This document shows positions 50,572 through 59,904 of a DNA stretch of 64,000 nucleotides, one piece after another; position 1 is the first letter of the stretch, and each line of letters starts with the position of its first letter. The stretch spans positions 310,001-374,000 of the forward strand of contig NZ_JBLKNZ010000001.1 of the NCBI RefSeq assembly GCF_051414115.1, written 5' to 3'. This DNA is from Halovenus marina. Its GTDB lineage: Archaea; Halobacteriota; Halobacteria; Halobacteriales; Haloarculaceae. The notes beneath the pieces are model-generated. The model was not told the DNA's origin and did not search any database. It saw nothing but the letters and a program-made list of their open reading frames with translations. The position numbers and the translations under genes were made by a program.

Positions 50572-53457
50572 ATGCCTGAAGGTCCCCACCACGGCATGAC
50601 ACGGAGAGACGTCCTGAAAGCAGGTACTGCAGTTGCCGGTGCTGGCGCCCTCGTTGGTACCACGGAGGCGACCTTACGTTACGCACAGATGGAGGCGGAT
50701 GCGGTGACTGTCACGATTCACCGGGACGAGTACGGCGTCCCACACGTGTACGCTCGCGACGGCGAGAGTCGTGCCCCGGTCTACTACGGGTTCGGATACG
50801 TCACCGCCAGCGACCGGCTCTTCCAGCTCGAAATGTACCGCCGGTACTACCACGGCACCGTCTCCGAGGCGCTGGGTGCGGGCGGCGAGAATCAGAACTG
50901 GGTACAGTTCGACAAGGAGGCGCGACGCAACACTGCTGGCGAACCTTCGCTTGAAGAACAGGCACAGGGGCAGTTGACCGAAAGCCAGCGAAACGTCTTG
51001 CAGGCGTACACCGACGGCATCAACGCGTACATCCGCGAGGTGCGCGAGGACGACGAGCGGGGGTTCCATCAGGGGTTTCAGGAAAACGACTTCGAACCCG
51101 AGGAGTTCACGTTCGAGGACGTCGCAGGCGTGTTCGTCGCGCCAAACGGCTTTTTCATGGGCTTTCAACTCGAAACGCTCGGCGCGACGATGGTCGACAT
51201 GCTCACCGGGAAGTACGGCGACCGCGAGACGGCCCTCGACGTATTCAGCGACGCCAACTGGGAGAACGACCCGGGCGCGCCGACGGCCACGGTGCAGTCC
51301 GGCGAGGGGTACTGGCCGCCCTACACCGACCCCGAAACTGGCGAGACGACGACGTACGAACCACAGGAGCGCATCGACTCCGGCGACCAGAATCTCGTCA
51401 CGAACCGCATGACTGGCGGTGACGTGACTGTCCCCCGAAATAGCCGTCAGGTCCACGAACGAGAGATGGCGCGCAGACAGACGATCGAAGACGGCCTCAA
51501 GCAACTGGGAATCGCGTACAAAACGGGCAGCTTCGCGCTCGCGGTCAACGGCGACGTAACGGAAAGCGGCGACGCGCTCCTGATGGGCGGCCCACAGATG
51601 GACTTCAGTTCGCCCTCTGTGATGTACGAGGTCGGCCTGCATGGTCCTGATTTCGACGTTGCTGGCTCGACCGTCGCGGGCTATCCCTGTATCATGTTCG
51701 GCCACAACAACCACGGCGCGTTCACCTCGACGGCGGGGATCGACAATCTGGTGCAGACGTTCGAGGTCGACGTCGAGATCAACGAGGACGGGCCGGACAC
51801 CTACGAGTTCAAGGGCGAAACCGAGGAGATCGAGGAAGTCGAGAAGACGATCGAGGTCGCAGACGGCGAGAACGTGACCTACACGGAGCGATTCACTCGT
51901 CATGGCGTCGTCACGCAGTGGAATCCCGAGGCCGGTCAGGCAATCGTGCAGACGCGCTCGTACGCTGGACGGCACATGACCTGCTTCCGTGGCTACTACG
52001 ACATCCAGTTCGCTGAGAACGTCGAGGAGTTCAGCGAGGCCGGTCGACAGTGTGACTACGCGGTGAATCTCCTGTGGGCCGACCGGAACGGCGACATCGG
52101 CTACTTCCACCTCGGCCGTTACCCGGACTTCGAGTCCGTCGAGTGGGATACCCGGTTCCCCGCGGACGGAAACAAGTACGAACTCACCGATGAGGATTAC
52201 CGGCGCGCGGCCGACGGAACTGTGCCCTACAGCATCAACCCGCCAGCGGGCTACTCGGCGAGCTGGAACAACAAACACGCTCCGGGATGGCACGCTGGCG
52301 ACCTGAACTACAACTACTCGACCGACCACCGCGTCCAGCGTATCATCAACCGCGTCGAGCGACGTCTCCACACCGACGGCGAACTGGACTACGAGTTCCT
52401 GAAGTCGATCCCCGAGGATCTTGCCTTCATCGACCTGCGATCCATCCGTTACAAGGGACATCTTCTCGATGCGCTGGACGGCGCGGACCTCACCGAGACA
52501 GAGCAGACGGCGAAAGCGCAACTCGAATCGTGGGGTCACATCGCGGAGGGCGATGGCCCGGACAGTATGGGAACCTATCCGCCGGGCTACACCATCTGGG
52601 ACGAGACGTTCGGCAACGTTCTCGGGGAGATATACGGCCCCGTCTTTGGCGATGGGCTCGGACTGGGGCTTGTCTTTCACAACAACAACTACGGCCGGGG
52701 TGCGCTCATGCGACTGCTCAACCCCGAAGAGGCCGCGCTGGACCTCAGTGAACACGCTGACTACGGCGACCCGGAAGACGCGCTCGTTCGGGCATTCCGG
52801 TCGGCTGTCGAGACACTGGATTCGGAGTTCGAGGGTGGGCCGAGCGAATGGCGGCGCTCGGCAGCGGTCGATTCGCTCTCGACGATGTCGCTGTTCGGCA
52901 TTCCGGTCGGCAGTTCCTCGGCGGGCGAGATGGCCCAGATGAACCGCGGCACCGAGGAACACTTCGTCCGGTTGAGCGACGACATCCACGCCGAGAACAT
53001 TCTCCCGCCTGGCAACGACGGATACATCGCCCCCGACGGGTCGACCGGCCCGCACTTCGACGACCAACTCGACATGTTCCGCAACTTCGAGTACAAGCAG
53101 TTGCTGCTCGCTGACGAGGATGTCGAGGCGGCCACGGCGTCGACACAAGAGTTGACCTTCGAGGCACAATCGGACGATGACGGTGATGGGAGCGACGACG
53201 ATGACGGGACAGACGATGGAGGTACTGGCGATGACGGGACAGACGACGGAGGTACTGGCGATGACGGGACAAACGATGGAGGTACTGGCGATGGTAGCGC
53301 AGACGATGGTGGCACTGACGACGACAGTGACGATGGAACCGACGGAGATTCGGCCGACGACAGCGGCCCAGGCTTCGGTGTCGGTGGATCGATAGCTGCG
53401 CTCGGTAGCGCTGGGTATCTGCTGAAACGAAAGCTGACTGAGGACGAAACGGAGTAA
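50572..53457 (+). CDS. Tat-exported, PGF-CTERM-anchored penicillin acylase-family Ntn-hydrolase
   Basis: 961 residues. TRRDVLKAGTAVAGAGALVGTTEA near the start is a Tat signal without lipobox. The body is a penicillin acylase: alpha chain to Gly 319, predicted self-cleavage before Ser 320 (KTGSFALAV), which becomes beta-Ser1. Counting from it, Gln 23 (GGPQM) and Ala 69 (TSTAG) fall exactly where E. coli penicillin G acylase has them, and ASWNN matches the oxyanion Asn. Residues about 868-932 are a D/G/T linker, and PGFGVGGSIAALGSAGYLLKRK at 933 is a PGF-CTERM signal for archaeosortase. It is thus a surface-anchored amidase for N-acyl compounds such as beta-lactams or acyl-homoserine lactones (substrate inferred). 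Confidence 0.9.
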   Translation: MPEGPHHGMTRRDVLKAGTAVAGAGALVGTTEATLRYAQMEADAVTVTIHRDEYGVPHVYARDGESRAPVYYGFGYVTASDRLFQLEMYRRYYHGTVSEALGAGGENQNWVQFDKEARRNTAGEPSLEEQAQGQLTESQRNVLQAYTDGINAYIREVREDDERGFHQGFQENDFEPEEFTFEDVAGVFVAPNGFFMGFQLETLGATMVDMLTGKYGDRETALDVFSDANWENDPGAPTATVQSGEGYWPPYTDPETGETTTYEPQERIDSGDQNLVTNRMTGGDVTVPRNSRQVHEREMARRQTIEDGLKQLGIAYKTGSFALAVNGDVTESGDALLMGGPQMDFSSPSVMYEVGLHGPDFDVAGSTVAGYPCIMFGHNNHGAFTSTAGIDNLVQTFEVDVEINEDGPDTYEFKGETEEIEEVEKTIEVADGENVTYTERFTRHGVVTQWNPEAGQAIVQTRSYAGRHMTCFRGYYDIQFAENVEEFSEAGRQCDYAVNLLWADRNGDIGYFHLGRYPDFESVEWDTRFPADGNKYELTDEDYRRAADGTVPYSINPPAGYSASWNNKHAPGWHAGDLNYNYSTDHRVQRIINRVERRLHTDGELDYEFLKSIPEDLAFIDLRSIRYKGHLLDALDGADLTETEQTAKAQLESWGHIAEGDGPDSMGTYPPGYTIWDETFGNVLGEIYGPVFGDGLGLGLVFHNNNYGRGALMRLLNPEEAALDLSEHADYGDPEDALVRAFRSAVETLDSEFEGGPSEWRRSAAVDSLSTMSLFGIPVGSSSAGEMAQMNRGTEEHFVRLSDDIHAENILPPGNDGYIAPDGSTGPHFDDQLDMFRNFEYKQLLLADEDVEAATASTQELTFEAQSDDDGDGSDDDDGTDDGGTGDDGTDDGGTGDDGTNDGGTGDGSADDGGTDDDSDDGTDGDSADDSGPGFGVGGSIAALGSAGYLLKRKLTEDETE
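53200..53310 (+). repeat. 30-base tandem repeat in the acylase C-terminal linker
   Basis: Three full 30-base units (GGTACTGGCGATGACGGGAC plus AGACGATGGA) run from 53221 to 53310, the third degraded. A partial unit begins near 53200. Each encodes GTGDDGTDDG, the low-complexity stalk before the PGF-CTERM signal. Confidence 0.85.
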
Positions 53458-53667
53458 ACGACGCTCATCTGCTCTGCGTGTTGACCGCTTTTCGATGGGT
53501 TTGCCGTGGTTTCTGTCCGCTTCCCGGCGAACCGCTTCAGCGTTGCAGATCCCCTGATACCAAAGAGCAACTTACCCGATCCAAAAGTGTTTGCTGGAAC
53601 CTCTCCTCTCTCGCAAAAACCGGCCGCTTAACGGCTCTCACTTGCTCACCGTGGGAATAAGGGATGG

Positions 53668-53675
53668 TTTTAAGT
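53668..53675 (+). promoter_or_regulatory. TATA-like box of TAXI-TRAP operon
   Basis: TTTTAAGT lies about 32 bases before the ATG at 53704, and a second AT-rich patch, TATATTTAA, is at 53681-53689. The 246-base gap from the acylase gene holds nothing else that I can identify. Confidence 0.45.
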
Positions 53676-53703
53676 ACTCCTATATTTAACGGATCTTCAC
53701 AGC

Positions 53704-54666
53704 ATGGATCGACTGTCAAGACGCGCGTTTCTGGCGAGTAGCACAGTTGGCGCAGCCGGAATGCTTGCTGGCTGTCTCGGCGGCGGCGGCGATGGTGTCA
53801 GCTGGCAGGTACACACGGCTGCCGAAGGCGCATCCCACTACAACATGTCCGCACCGCTCGTGGAACTGATGAACGACCACTCCGAGGACCCGTCGATTTC
53901 GGTAACGGTGAGTTCCTCGGACGGGTCGGTCGCGAACATGCGGATGCTCGGAGAGGGCAACACCGACATCGGGACGAGCGTGGATCAGGTCGCCCACCTC
54001 GCGTACAACGGGATCGGTCCGTTCGAGGGCGAATCCGTCGACATGCGACTGATCGCTCGTGCAGAAGTTGTGGGACAGTACTACGTTGTCCGGGAAGACT
54101 CCGATATCACCTCCATCACTGACCTCGATGGGATGAACGTCACACCTGGCCCGGAAGGCGGCGGCACGACGGGGCAACACCAGACGCTGATGGATGCGTT
54201 CGGCATCGAAACGGAGGACACGTATCTCACCTACTCTGAGGGTGGACGCGCACTCCGAGACGGTGACGTCGACGCCTGGTTCATCTTCCACGGCGCACCG
54301 GTTATCAACGCGTTCTCGACCGACGGCGAAAACCTCCGACTCCTCGGCTTCAACGACGAGGAAATCGGTGTGGTTCAGGAGACGTTCCCGTGGACCACCG
54401 AGGCGGAGATTACGCCGGATATGCTCCAGAACCACGACGAAACGGTACAGGTGATGGGGACGAACGGCTTCTGGATAACCACGCCGGACAAGGACGCCGA
54501 TGCGATCCGTGAGTTCGTCGAAGTCGCCACACAGAACCCACAGCCGATCCGCGACGCAAACGTCAACTCGACGGAGTTCGGTCCCGAGTTCGCCCATTAC
54601 GACTTCGGTATCCCGTACCACGAGGGTGCGGTCGAGTACTTCGAGGACGAAGGCATCATCGAGTGA
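53704..54666 (+). CDS. TAXI-family TRAP transporter solute-binding lipoprotein
   Basis: A 320-residue receptor of a tripartite TRAP importer, TAXI type. SRRAFLASSTVGAAGMLAGC gives a Tat signal and lipobox. The mature domain has MRMLGEGNTDIGTSVDQVAHLAYNG, then RAEVVGQYYVVREDSDI, and GGTTGQHQTLMDAFGI, the TAXI landmarks. TRAP systems use the ion gradient, suited to a Na+-rich cell. The fused permease follows 80 bases downstream. Ligands of TAXI proteins include dicarboxylates and amino acids such as glutamate; the ligand here is unknown. Confidence 0.9.
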   Translation: MDRLSRRAFLASSTVGAAGMLAGCLGGGGDGVSWQVHTAAEGASHYNMSAPLVELMNDHSEDPSISVTVSSSDGSVANMRMLGEGNTDIGTSVDQVAHLAYNGIGPFEGESVDMRLIARAEVVGQYYVVREDSDITSITDLDGMNVTPGPEGGGTTGQHQTLMDAFGIETEDTYLTYSEGGRALRDGDVDAWFIFHGAPVINAFSTDGENLRLLGFNDEEIGVVQETFPWTTEAEITPDMLQNHDETVQVMGTNGFWITTPDKDADAIREFVEVATQNPQPIRDANVNSTEFGPEFAHYDFGIPYHEGAVEYFEDEGIIE

Positions 54667-54746
54667 CGGCCAGCAGTTACCGACAACCACGCGAGTGAGT
54701 ATATCACAGACTATGAAATCATCACCTGAAACGACCCAGGCCGACC

Positions 54747-56714
54747 ATGAGTGAATCGACAGCCGAGGTCGAACAAGAGAAGATAGATCCGATCGACGAC
54801 GACGTCACGATAGTACAGAAACTCCTCGCGCTCGCGATTGCTGGCTTTACGATCTACGTCGCGATAACTCTGCGCTTCAACACGTACCAACGGCTCGGCG
54901 CTTTCCTGCTGTTGACGCTCATCTACCTGTTCCTGCGATTCCCGCTGAAAGAGCAGATCGACCGGGACCTGACGCCGCGTCTCAGACGGGTCAGTGACGG
55001 CATCGACGCGACACTGATTCTCGCATCACTTATCGCGTATGGCTATCTGATCGTCAACTCCAGTGCGGTCATCGACCGGGCAGGGAGCATCCTGCCCCGG
55101 GAGATGGTTCTCGGGGTCGTCGCGATGTTCGTCGTCATTGAGGCAACACGCCGGACGATTGGCTGGACGATCCCGATTTTCACGGTCGGCGCGCTGGCGT
55201 ACGTCTACGTCGGTCCGGCGTTTCCGGGCGTGTTCGGTCATCCGGGCTACTCGACCGAGCAGCTGATGATCCAGATGTACGTGACCACGCGGGGGCTGTT
55301 CTCGTTCCCGCTCGGCGTCATGTTCGATTACGTCTATCTGTTCGTGCTCTTTGGCGCAATGCTCGAAGTGGCGGGCGGCGGGAAGATGTTCCTCGACTTG
55401 GCGAAGCTGTTGCTCGGGAAGGTCACCGGCGGTCCGGCGAAACTCGCCGTCTTCGCGAGCGGGTCGATGGGGATTATCTCCGGCAGTGCCGTCGCGAACG
55501 CACTCACGACCGGCGCGTTCACCATCCCGACGATGAAATCGCAGGGGTACGACCGTAACTTCGCGGCTGGCGTCGAGAGTGCGGCGAGTACCGGCGGCCA
55601 ACTCCTGCCGCCGGTGATGGGTGCCGCGGTGTTCATCATGGTGGACATCACCGGGATCCAGTACGTGGAGATCATCACGCGAGCGGCCGTCCCGGGGCTG
55701 CTCTTTTTCTTCTGTGTGTACATGGTCGTTCACTTCCAGAGCCTCAAATCGGGGCTGACCGGACTGCCCGACGAGGCGATTCCGGAGCGTCGGGACGTGC
55801 TTCGACGGCTGTACTACCTCGTGCCAGTCGCGTTTCTGGTCTACTTCCTGTACGACGGGACGAGCATCAAGCGGTCGATCATCTACGCGCTCGCTATCAT
55901 GTTCGTCGTGACGATGATCTTCAAGCAGTCGCGGCTGTTCGACCCCACGAATGACGACCACGAGGTGACGTCGAATCCGTTTATCGATGGGATCGAACTG
56001 ACCGCAAAGCGTGCCGCGCCGATCGTCGTTGCGGCCACCTGTATCGGTATCGTGCTCGGTGTCATCGGGATGACTGGCGTCGGTATCGCCATCTCGTCGG
56101 TCGTCTCTGACCTGGCGAGTACTCACCTCATTCTGGCGCTAATCCTGACGATGATCCTGAGCATCATGTTCGGGATGGCGGTGGATACGGTCACCGTCTA
56201 CATCCTGCTCGCGGTGCTCGTCGCGCCGGGACTGGAGAACATCGGCGTGCCGCAACTGACTGCCCACCTCTTTATCTTCTACTTCGGGCTGATGGCGATG
56301 GTCACTCCGCCGGTCTGTATCGCGGCCTACGCGGCCTCGACCATCGCGGAGAGCAGCCCGATCCGGAGCGGGTTCTGGGCGTGGAAGCTCTCACTCGGAG
56401 CCTTCCTGCTTCCCTTCGCCTTCGTCTACGACCCCGGCCTGCTGCTCATGGGGTCGAACAGTTCGATCGCCATCTCGATTGTCGGTGCGCTCATCTCCTT
56501 CACCGCACTCGCTGGCGCAATCGTCGGGTTCGTCTACACGAAGGTGACGCTCCCCGAACGGGTTGCACTGCTCGCTGGGTCGTTACTGCTGATCCATCCA
56601 GACCCACTCTGGAAGGGAGTCGGACTGGCGCTCGCGTTCATCGGTGGCTTCCGACAGCTCAGTAAACTCCGGCCTGGTGAGTCGCGGACGCCGGTGGCTG
56701 CTGACGCCGATTGA
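54747..56714 (+). CDS. TRAP transporter fused permease (DctQ-DctM)
   Basis: A 655-residue membrane protein with about 16-18 hydrophobic segments. The N-terminal quarter is the small 4TM-type domain and the rest is the DctM large subunit, the arrangement found with TAXI receptors. ASGSMGIISGSAVANALTTGAFTIPTMKSQGYDRNFAAGVESAASTGGQLLPPVMGAAVFIM is the conserved DctM core with the ion-site Ser/Asn/Gly loops. The C-terminus ends in a short acidic tail. It forms one transporter with the gene at 53704. Confidence 0.92.
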   Translation: MSESTAEVEQEKIDPIDDDVTIVQKLLALAIAGFTIYVAITLRFNTYQRLGAFLLLTLIYLFLRFPLKEQIDRDLTPRLRRVSDGIDATLILASLIAYGYLIVNSSAVIDRAGSILPREMVLGVVAMFVVIEATRRTIGWTIPIFTVGALAYVYVGPAFPGVFGHPGYSTEQLMIQMYVTTRGLFSFPLGVMFDYVYLFVLFGAMLEVAGGGKMFLDLAKLLLGKVTGGPAKLAVFASGSMGIISGSAVANALTTGAFTIPTMKSQGYDRNFAAGVESAASTGGQLLPPVMGAAVFIMVDITGIQYVEIITRAAVPGLLFFFCVYMVVHFQSLKSGLTGLPDEAIPERRDVLRRLYYLVPVAFLVYFLYDGTSIKRSIIYALAIMFVVTMIFKQSRLFDPTNDDHEVTSNPFIDGIELTAKRAAPIVVAATCIGIVLGVIGMTGVGIAISSVVSDLASTHLILALILTMILSIMFGMAVDTVTVYILLAVLVAPGLENIGVPQLTAHLFIFYFGLMAMVTPPVCIAAYAASTIAESSPIRSGFWAWKLSLGAFLLPFAFVYDPGLLLMGSNSSIAISIVGALISFTALAGAIVGFVYTKVTLPERVALLAGSLLLIHPDPLWKGVGLALAFIGGFRQLSKLRPGESRTPVAADAD

Positions 56715-56811
56715 CCGCTTTTATCGCTCCTTTCTGGCGATTGCGGCGTCCGACAGCTCAGCATTCTGGCGATCTGTCCCGACGAGACGGCGACGAGTCT
56801 GGACGTGGGCA

Positions 56812-56819
56812 TTTTATTA
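56812..56819 (+). promoter_or_regulatory. TATA-like box of Lrp/AsnC gene
   Basis: TTTTATTA is centred about 28 bases before the ATG at 56843. Confidence 0.5.
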
Positions 56820-56842
56820 CGCAGTCAGCCATACTCGGAGCC

Positions 56843-57313
56843 ATGACAGACGAAATCGACGAACTCGACGAAATCGACCGCACGATTCTCCGGATTATTG
56901 CCCAGGACCCGCGGGTGCCATATTCTGATATCGCAGAGCAACTGGAGGAGGAGGGCCACGAGATGTCGAGTGAGGGGATCCGCTACCGCGTCTCGAACCT
57001 CTTCGAGACAGCATCGATTCTCCTGCTGACGGCCCCACAGGAGCACGGCTGGGAGGTCATCCGACTGTTTATCGAGGTGGACAACGCCCCGAGCGCCAAG
57101 CAGAACGCCTTCGAGGAACTCTCGGAGATGGGCGTCTGGATGAGTTGCCGACTACACGGAACGATGGACCTCTATGCAGTTGCGACGGTTCGCTCGACGC
57201 AAGCAGCAGACGAACTGCTCGAAGACGTGCGAGCGATCGACAACGTCACGCGGGTCGAACACGCTATCGAGACGGTCCGCGAGACGGAAATCGACAACTA
57301 CCTCGCGCTGTGA
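56843..57313 (+). CDS. Lrp/AsnC-family transcriptional regulator
   Basis: A 156-residue regulator. The N-terminal winged helix-turn-helix is EIDRTILRIIAQDPRVPYSDIAEQLEEEGHEMSSEGIRYRVSNLFE, with DPRVPYSDIAEQL as the first helices. A C-terminal RAM-like domain follows (LFIEVDNAPSAKQNAFEELSEMGVWMSCRLHGTMDLYAVATV). It may control the flanking TRAP operon or the acyl-CoA synthetase gene 95 bases downstream; adjacency is the only evidence. The ATG at 56843 is chosen from TATA spacing and because an HTH normally starts within a few residues of the N-terminus. Confidence 0.88.
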   Translation: MTDEIDELDEIDRTILRIIAQDPRVPYSDIAEQLEEEGHEMSSEGIRYRVSNLFETASILLLTAPQEHGWEVIRLFIEVDNAPSAKQNAFEELSEMGVWMSCRLHGTMDLYAVATVRSTQAADELLEDVRAIDNVTRVEHAIETVRETEIDNYLAL

Positions 57314-57378
57314 ATCTGTCCGCTTTGCTCTGATCAGATTTTTCAGTGCATCACTGCTCTGCTGTGGTGCTTCACAAC

Positions 57379-57386
57379 CTATATTA
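57379..57386 (+). promoter_or_regulatory. TATA box of acyl-CoA synthetase gene
   Basis: CTATATTA is centred about 26 bases before the ATG at 57409, predicting a leaderless mRNA separate from the regulator gene. Confidence 0.6.
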
Positions 57387-57408
57387 CTGGACTCGTGCAA
57401 GTGAGAAT

Positions 57409-59559
57409 ATGACAAGTCATGATCAGTCGTCCGACCGGATCGAGCGCATTCTCGACCCGAAATCGATCGCAATCGCAGGCGCATCTGCCGACGAAGCAAA
57501 GCGGGGGTACATCGCGACCGAACGGCTGGTGAACTCTGCATACGACGGCGAGGTGTACCCGGTAAACCCCTCCTACGAGGGCGAGATCGTCGGGAGGCAA
57601 GTCTACCCGTCCGTGTCGGCAATTCCAGAGCGGGTCGACCTGATATACGTCGTCACCCCGGCCGGTGCGGTTCCGGAGATTCTCGAAGACGCTGGGAGTG
57701 CCGACGCCGCAGGCGCAGTAATTTTCTCGGCTGGCTTCAGTGAAGTCGGCAACGAGGACATCGAGGACGAACTCGTCGAGATTGCAGACGAATACGGGAT
57801 CCGATTCCTCGGCCCGAACGTGATGGGGATGGTGAACGTCCCGAAGGATATCTATCTCGGTATCGACACGGAGTACTCCGAGGGTGGGCTGTCGATGATC
57901 TCCCAGAGCGGGAATCTCGGCATGTATCTGGGCGTCGTGACGAACGCAGCGCGAAACACCGGTCTCAGCCACTTCGTCTCCATCGGCAACGAGGCCGACC
58001 TGAAGTTTCACGAACTGCTCGATTATTTCGCGAACGACGACTCCACCGAGGCACTCGTGCTGTACGTCGAGGGGATGGACGAGGGCCGGGCGTTCCTGCA
58101 GGCGGCAAAGCAGTTCGCTGAACAGAAGCCGCTCATCATGCTGAAAGGTGGCCGAACCGGCGCGGGCAAGTCCTCCGCGGCCTCACACACGGCCTCACTG
58201 GCCGGTGACTCGGACATCCTCGAAGACGTCTACGCACAGGCGGGGGTCGTCACCGTCGATAGCTTCGACGACATCGTTCCGGTCGGTCAGATCCTGACTG
58301 GCCAACCACCGCTCGCCGGTCGCAACATCGCGGTCATGACGGAGGCAGGTGGGGTGGCGACCACCTCTGCCGACTCACTCGTCGAGCACGGACTCTCCGT
58401 CCCCGAACTGACCGAAGAGACACAGGAGAAACTCGCAGAACTCTTCCCACACTCCCCGAACCTGAAGAATCCGATCGACACGATGGTGAGCGGCGAGACG
58501 GCGTCGCTGCACGACGACGCAGCCGAAATCCTGCTCTCGGATCCGAACATCGACGGACTGTTGATCTGTGGTTCCTACGGCGGATACGGCGTCGGTGGCG
58601 CGGGGATCGAACTGCCTACCGACGAGGCGTCTGCGACGGCGCAGATCGAATCCGCCCGCCGCATCGCGGAACTGCCCGCCGAATACGACAAGCCGGTCGT
58701 CGTCAACAGCGCGTTCACGCCCGAGGAGTCAGAAGCGCTCGCAATCCTGCGTGACGCCAACGTCCCGGTGTACGACTCGTTCAGAGACACCGCAATCGCG
58801 CTCCGGGCGCTCGCCGATTACAGCGAGTTTCTGGAGACGGCCGACGAGCGAACCGACTTCGTCGCCACGGCGGGCGACGGCGGTCACGACCTGATCAGGA
58901 ACGCGGGCGCGGGGACTATCCTTGCCGAACACGAGGCCAAGGGCGTGCTGGAGGACTACGACATCCCGGTCGCCCCGTACACGCTCGCCACCTCCGCGGA
59001 GGAAGCCGTCGAGGCGGCAGCGCAGTACGACGAGGAACTGGCGATGAAGATCGTTTCGCCGCAGATCCAGCACAAGACGGAGGCGGGCGGCGTCGCACTC
59101 GGCGTCTCCGGCCCCGAGGAAGTGCGAGCGACCTACGAGGAACTGGTCGAGAACGCACAGGCGTACGACCCCGACGCGACGATCGACGGGGTGCTGGTCT
59201 CGCCGATGCTCGAGGAGGGCGTCGAGGTGATCATCGGTGCAATTCAGGACGAAGAGGTCGGTCCGGTCGTGATGTTCGGTCTCGGCGGCATCTTCGTCGA
59301 GGTGCTTGAAGACGTCACCTTCGGGGCCGTCCCGCTGACCGAGCGCGATGCTCGCCAGATGATCGAAGGGATCGACGGGAAGGAACTGCTCGACGGCGCG
59401 CGAGACCGGCCGGACATCGACGACGAGGCGCTCGTCGAACTGCTCGTCGACGTGTCTCGACTCGTCGCCGAAAACCCCGAGATCACCGAACTGGACCTCA
59501 ACCCCGTCTTCTGTTACGAGGACGGCGTCTCGGTCATCGACGCGAGCATCTCTCTGTAA
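57409..59559 (+). CDS. ADP-forming acetate/acyl-CoA ligase (fused alpha-beta)
   Basis: A 716-residue NDP-forming acyl-CoA synthetase. The N-terminal CoA-binding domain has DPKSIAIAGASADEAKRGYIATERL, then IRFLGPNVMGMVNVP and ISQSGNLGMYL. The ligase domain has KSSAASHTASLAGD, whose His is the likely phospho-carrier. The C-terminal ATP-grasp domain begins near residue 500 with LAEHEAKGVLEDYDIPVAPYTLA and includes KIVSPQIQHKTEAGGVALGV. The order alpha-beta in one chain is that of Acd-type acetyl-CoA synthetases. In archaea these enzymes mostly make ATP from acyl-CoA, so it could terminate the CoA-dependent catabolism encoded nearby. Confidence 0.92.
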   Translation: MTSHDQSSDRIERILDPKSIAIAGASADEAKRGYIATERLVNSAYDGEVYPVNPSYEGEIVGRQVYPSVSAIPERVDLIYVVTPAGAVPEILEDAGSADAAGAVIFSAGFSEVGNEDIEDELVEIADEYGIRFLGPNVMGMVNVPKDIYLGIDTEYSEGGLSMISQSGNLGMYLGVVTNAARNTGLSHFVSIGNEADLKFHELLDYFANDDSTEALVLYVEGMDEGRAFLQAAKQFAEQKPLIMLKGGRTGAGKSSAASHTASLAGDSDILEDVYAQAGVVTVDSFDDIVPVGQILTGQPPLAGRNIAVMTEAGGVATTSADSLVEHGLSVPELTEETQEKLAELFPHSPNLKNPIDTMVSGETASLHDDAAEILLSDPNIDGLLICGSYGGYGVGGAGIELPTDEASATAQIESARRIAELPAEYDKPVVVNSAFTPEESEALAILRDANVPVYDSFRDTAIALRALADYSEFLETADERTDFVATAGDGGHDLIRNAGAGTILAEHEAKGVLEDYDIPVAPYTLATSAEEAVEAAAQYDEELAMKIVSPQIQHKTEAGGVALGVSGPEEVRATYEELVENAQAYDPDATIDGVLVSPMLEEGVEVIIGAIQDEEVGPVVMFGLGGIFVEVLEDVTFGAVPLTERDARQMIEGIDGKELLDGARDRPDIDDEALVELLVDVSRLVAENPEITELDLNPVFCYEDGVSVIDASISL

Positions 59560-59904
59560 CTCGAACGCTTATCTGTCGGTGGTCGGATCTGTATTCCGCT
59601 CAGCACACGGCACGCGCGCCTGAACTCCCAGCACGTCGAGTCGATAGTGCTACCCTACTCGGGAACTGTCACTACTTCTGATAAGATCTGTCGTACAGTA
59701 ACCGAAACTCGACACCAGCAGTGGCGACACTCAACGAACGATACCGGGGTACAGCGGTCGAATTCCCGCACGGAAGGTCGGTCAACCCCCAGATCACAGC
59801 GATGAGAATAGCAGATTGAACACACCAGAAGTAGTCGATCAATATCGGGTTCTGTGACAGACAAGACACAAAGAACTATTATTGTCCCCTCACGAACTCC
59901 GTGT
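59560..59904. other. Intergenic region of 345 bases, no gene seen
   Basis: The longest gene-free stretch in the window. It has mixed composition, is less G+C-rich than its flanks, and has no open frame with haloarchaeal codon use, no tRNA-like cloverleaf and no long inverted repeat by eye. Its last 30 bases hold the TATA-like box of the next gene. A structured RNA or regulatory element cannot be excluded. Confidence 0.4.
59876..59883 (+). promoter_or_regulatory. TATA-like box of rdfA-like operon
   Basis: CTATTATT is centred about 25 bases before the ATG at 59905. This favours that start over the upstream in-frame GTG at 59854. Confidence 0.5.

Noticed and set aside
50674..53169. 831-codon open frame antisense to the penicillin acylase gene
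   Set aside because: The sense frame has a full set of acylase motifs and signals; the antisense product has no motif and an atypical composition.
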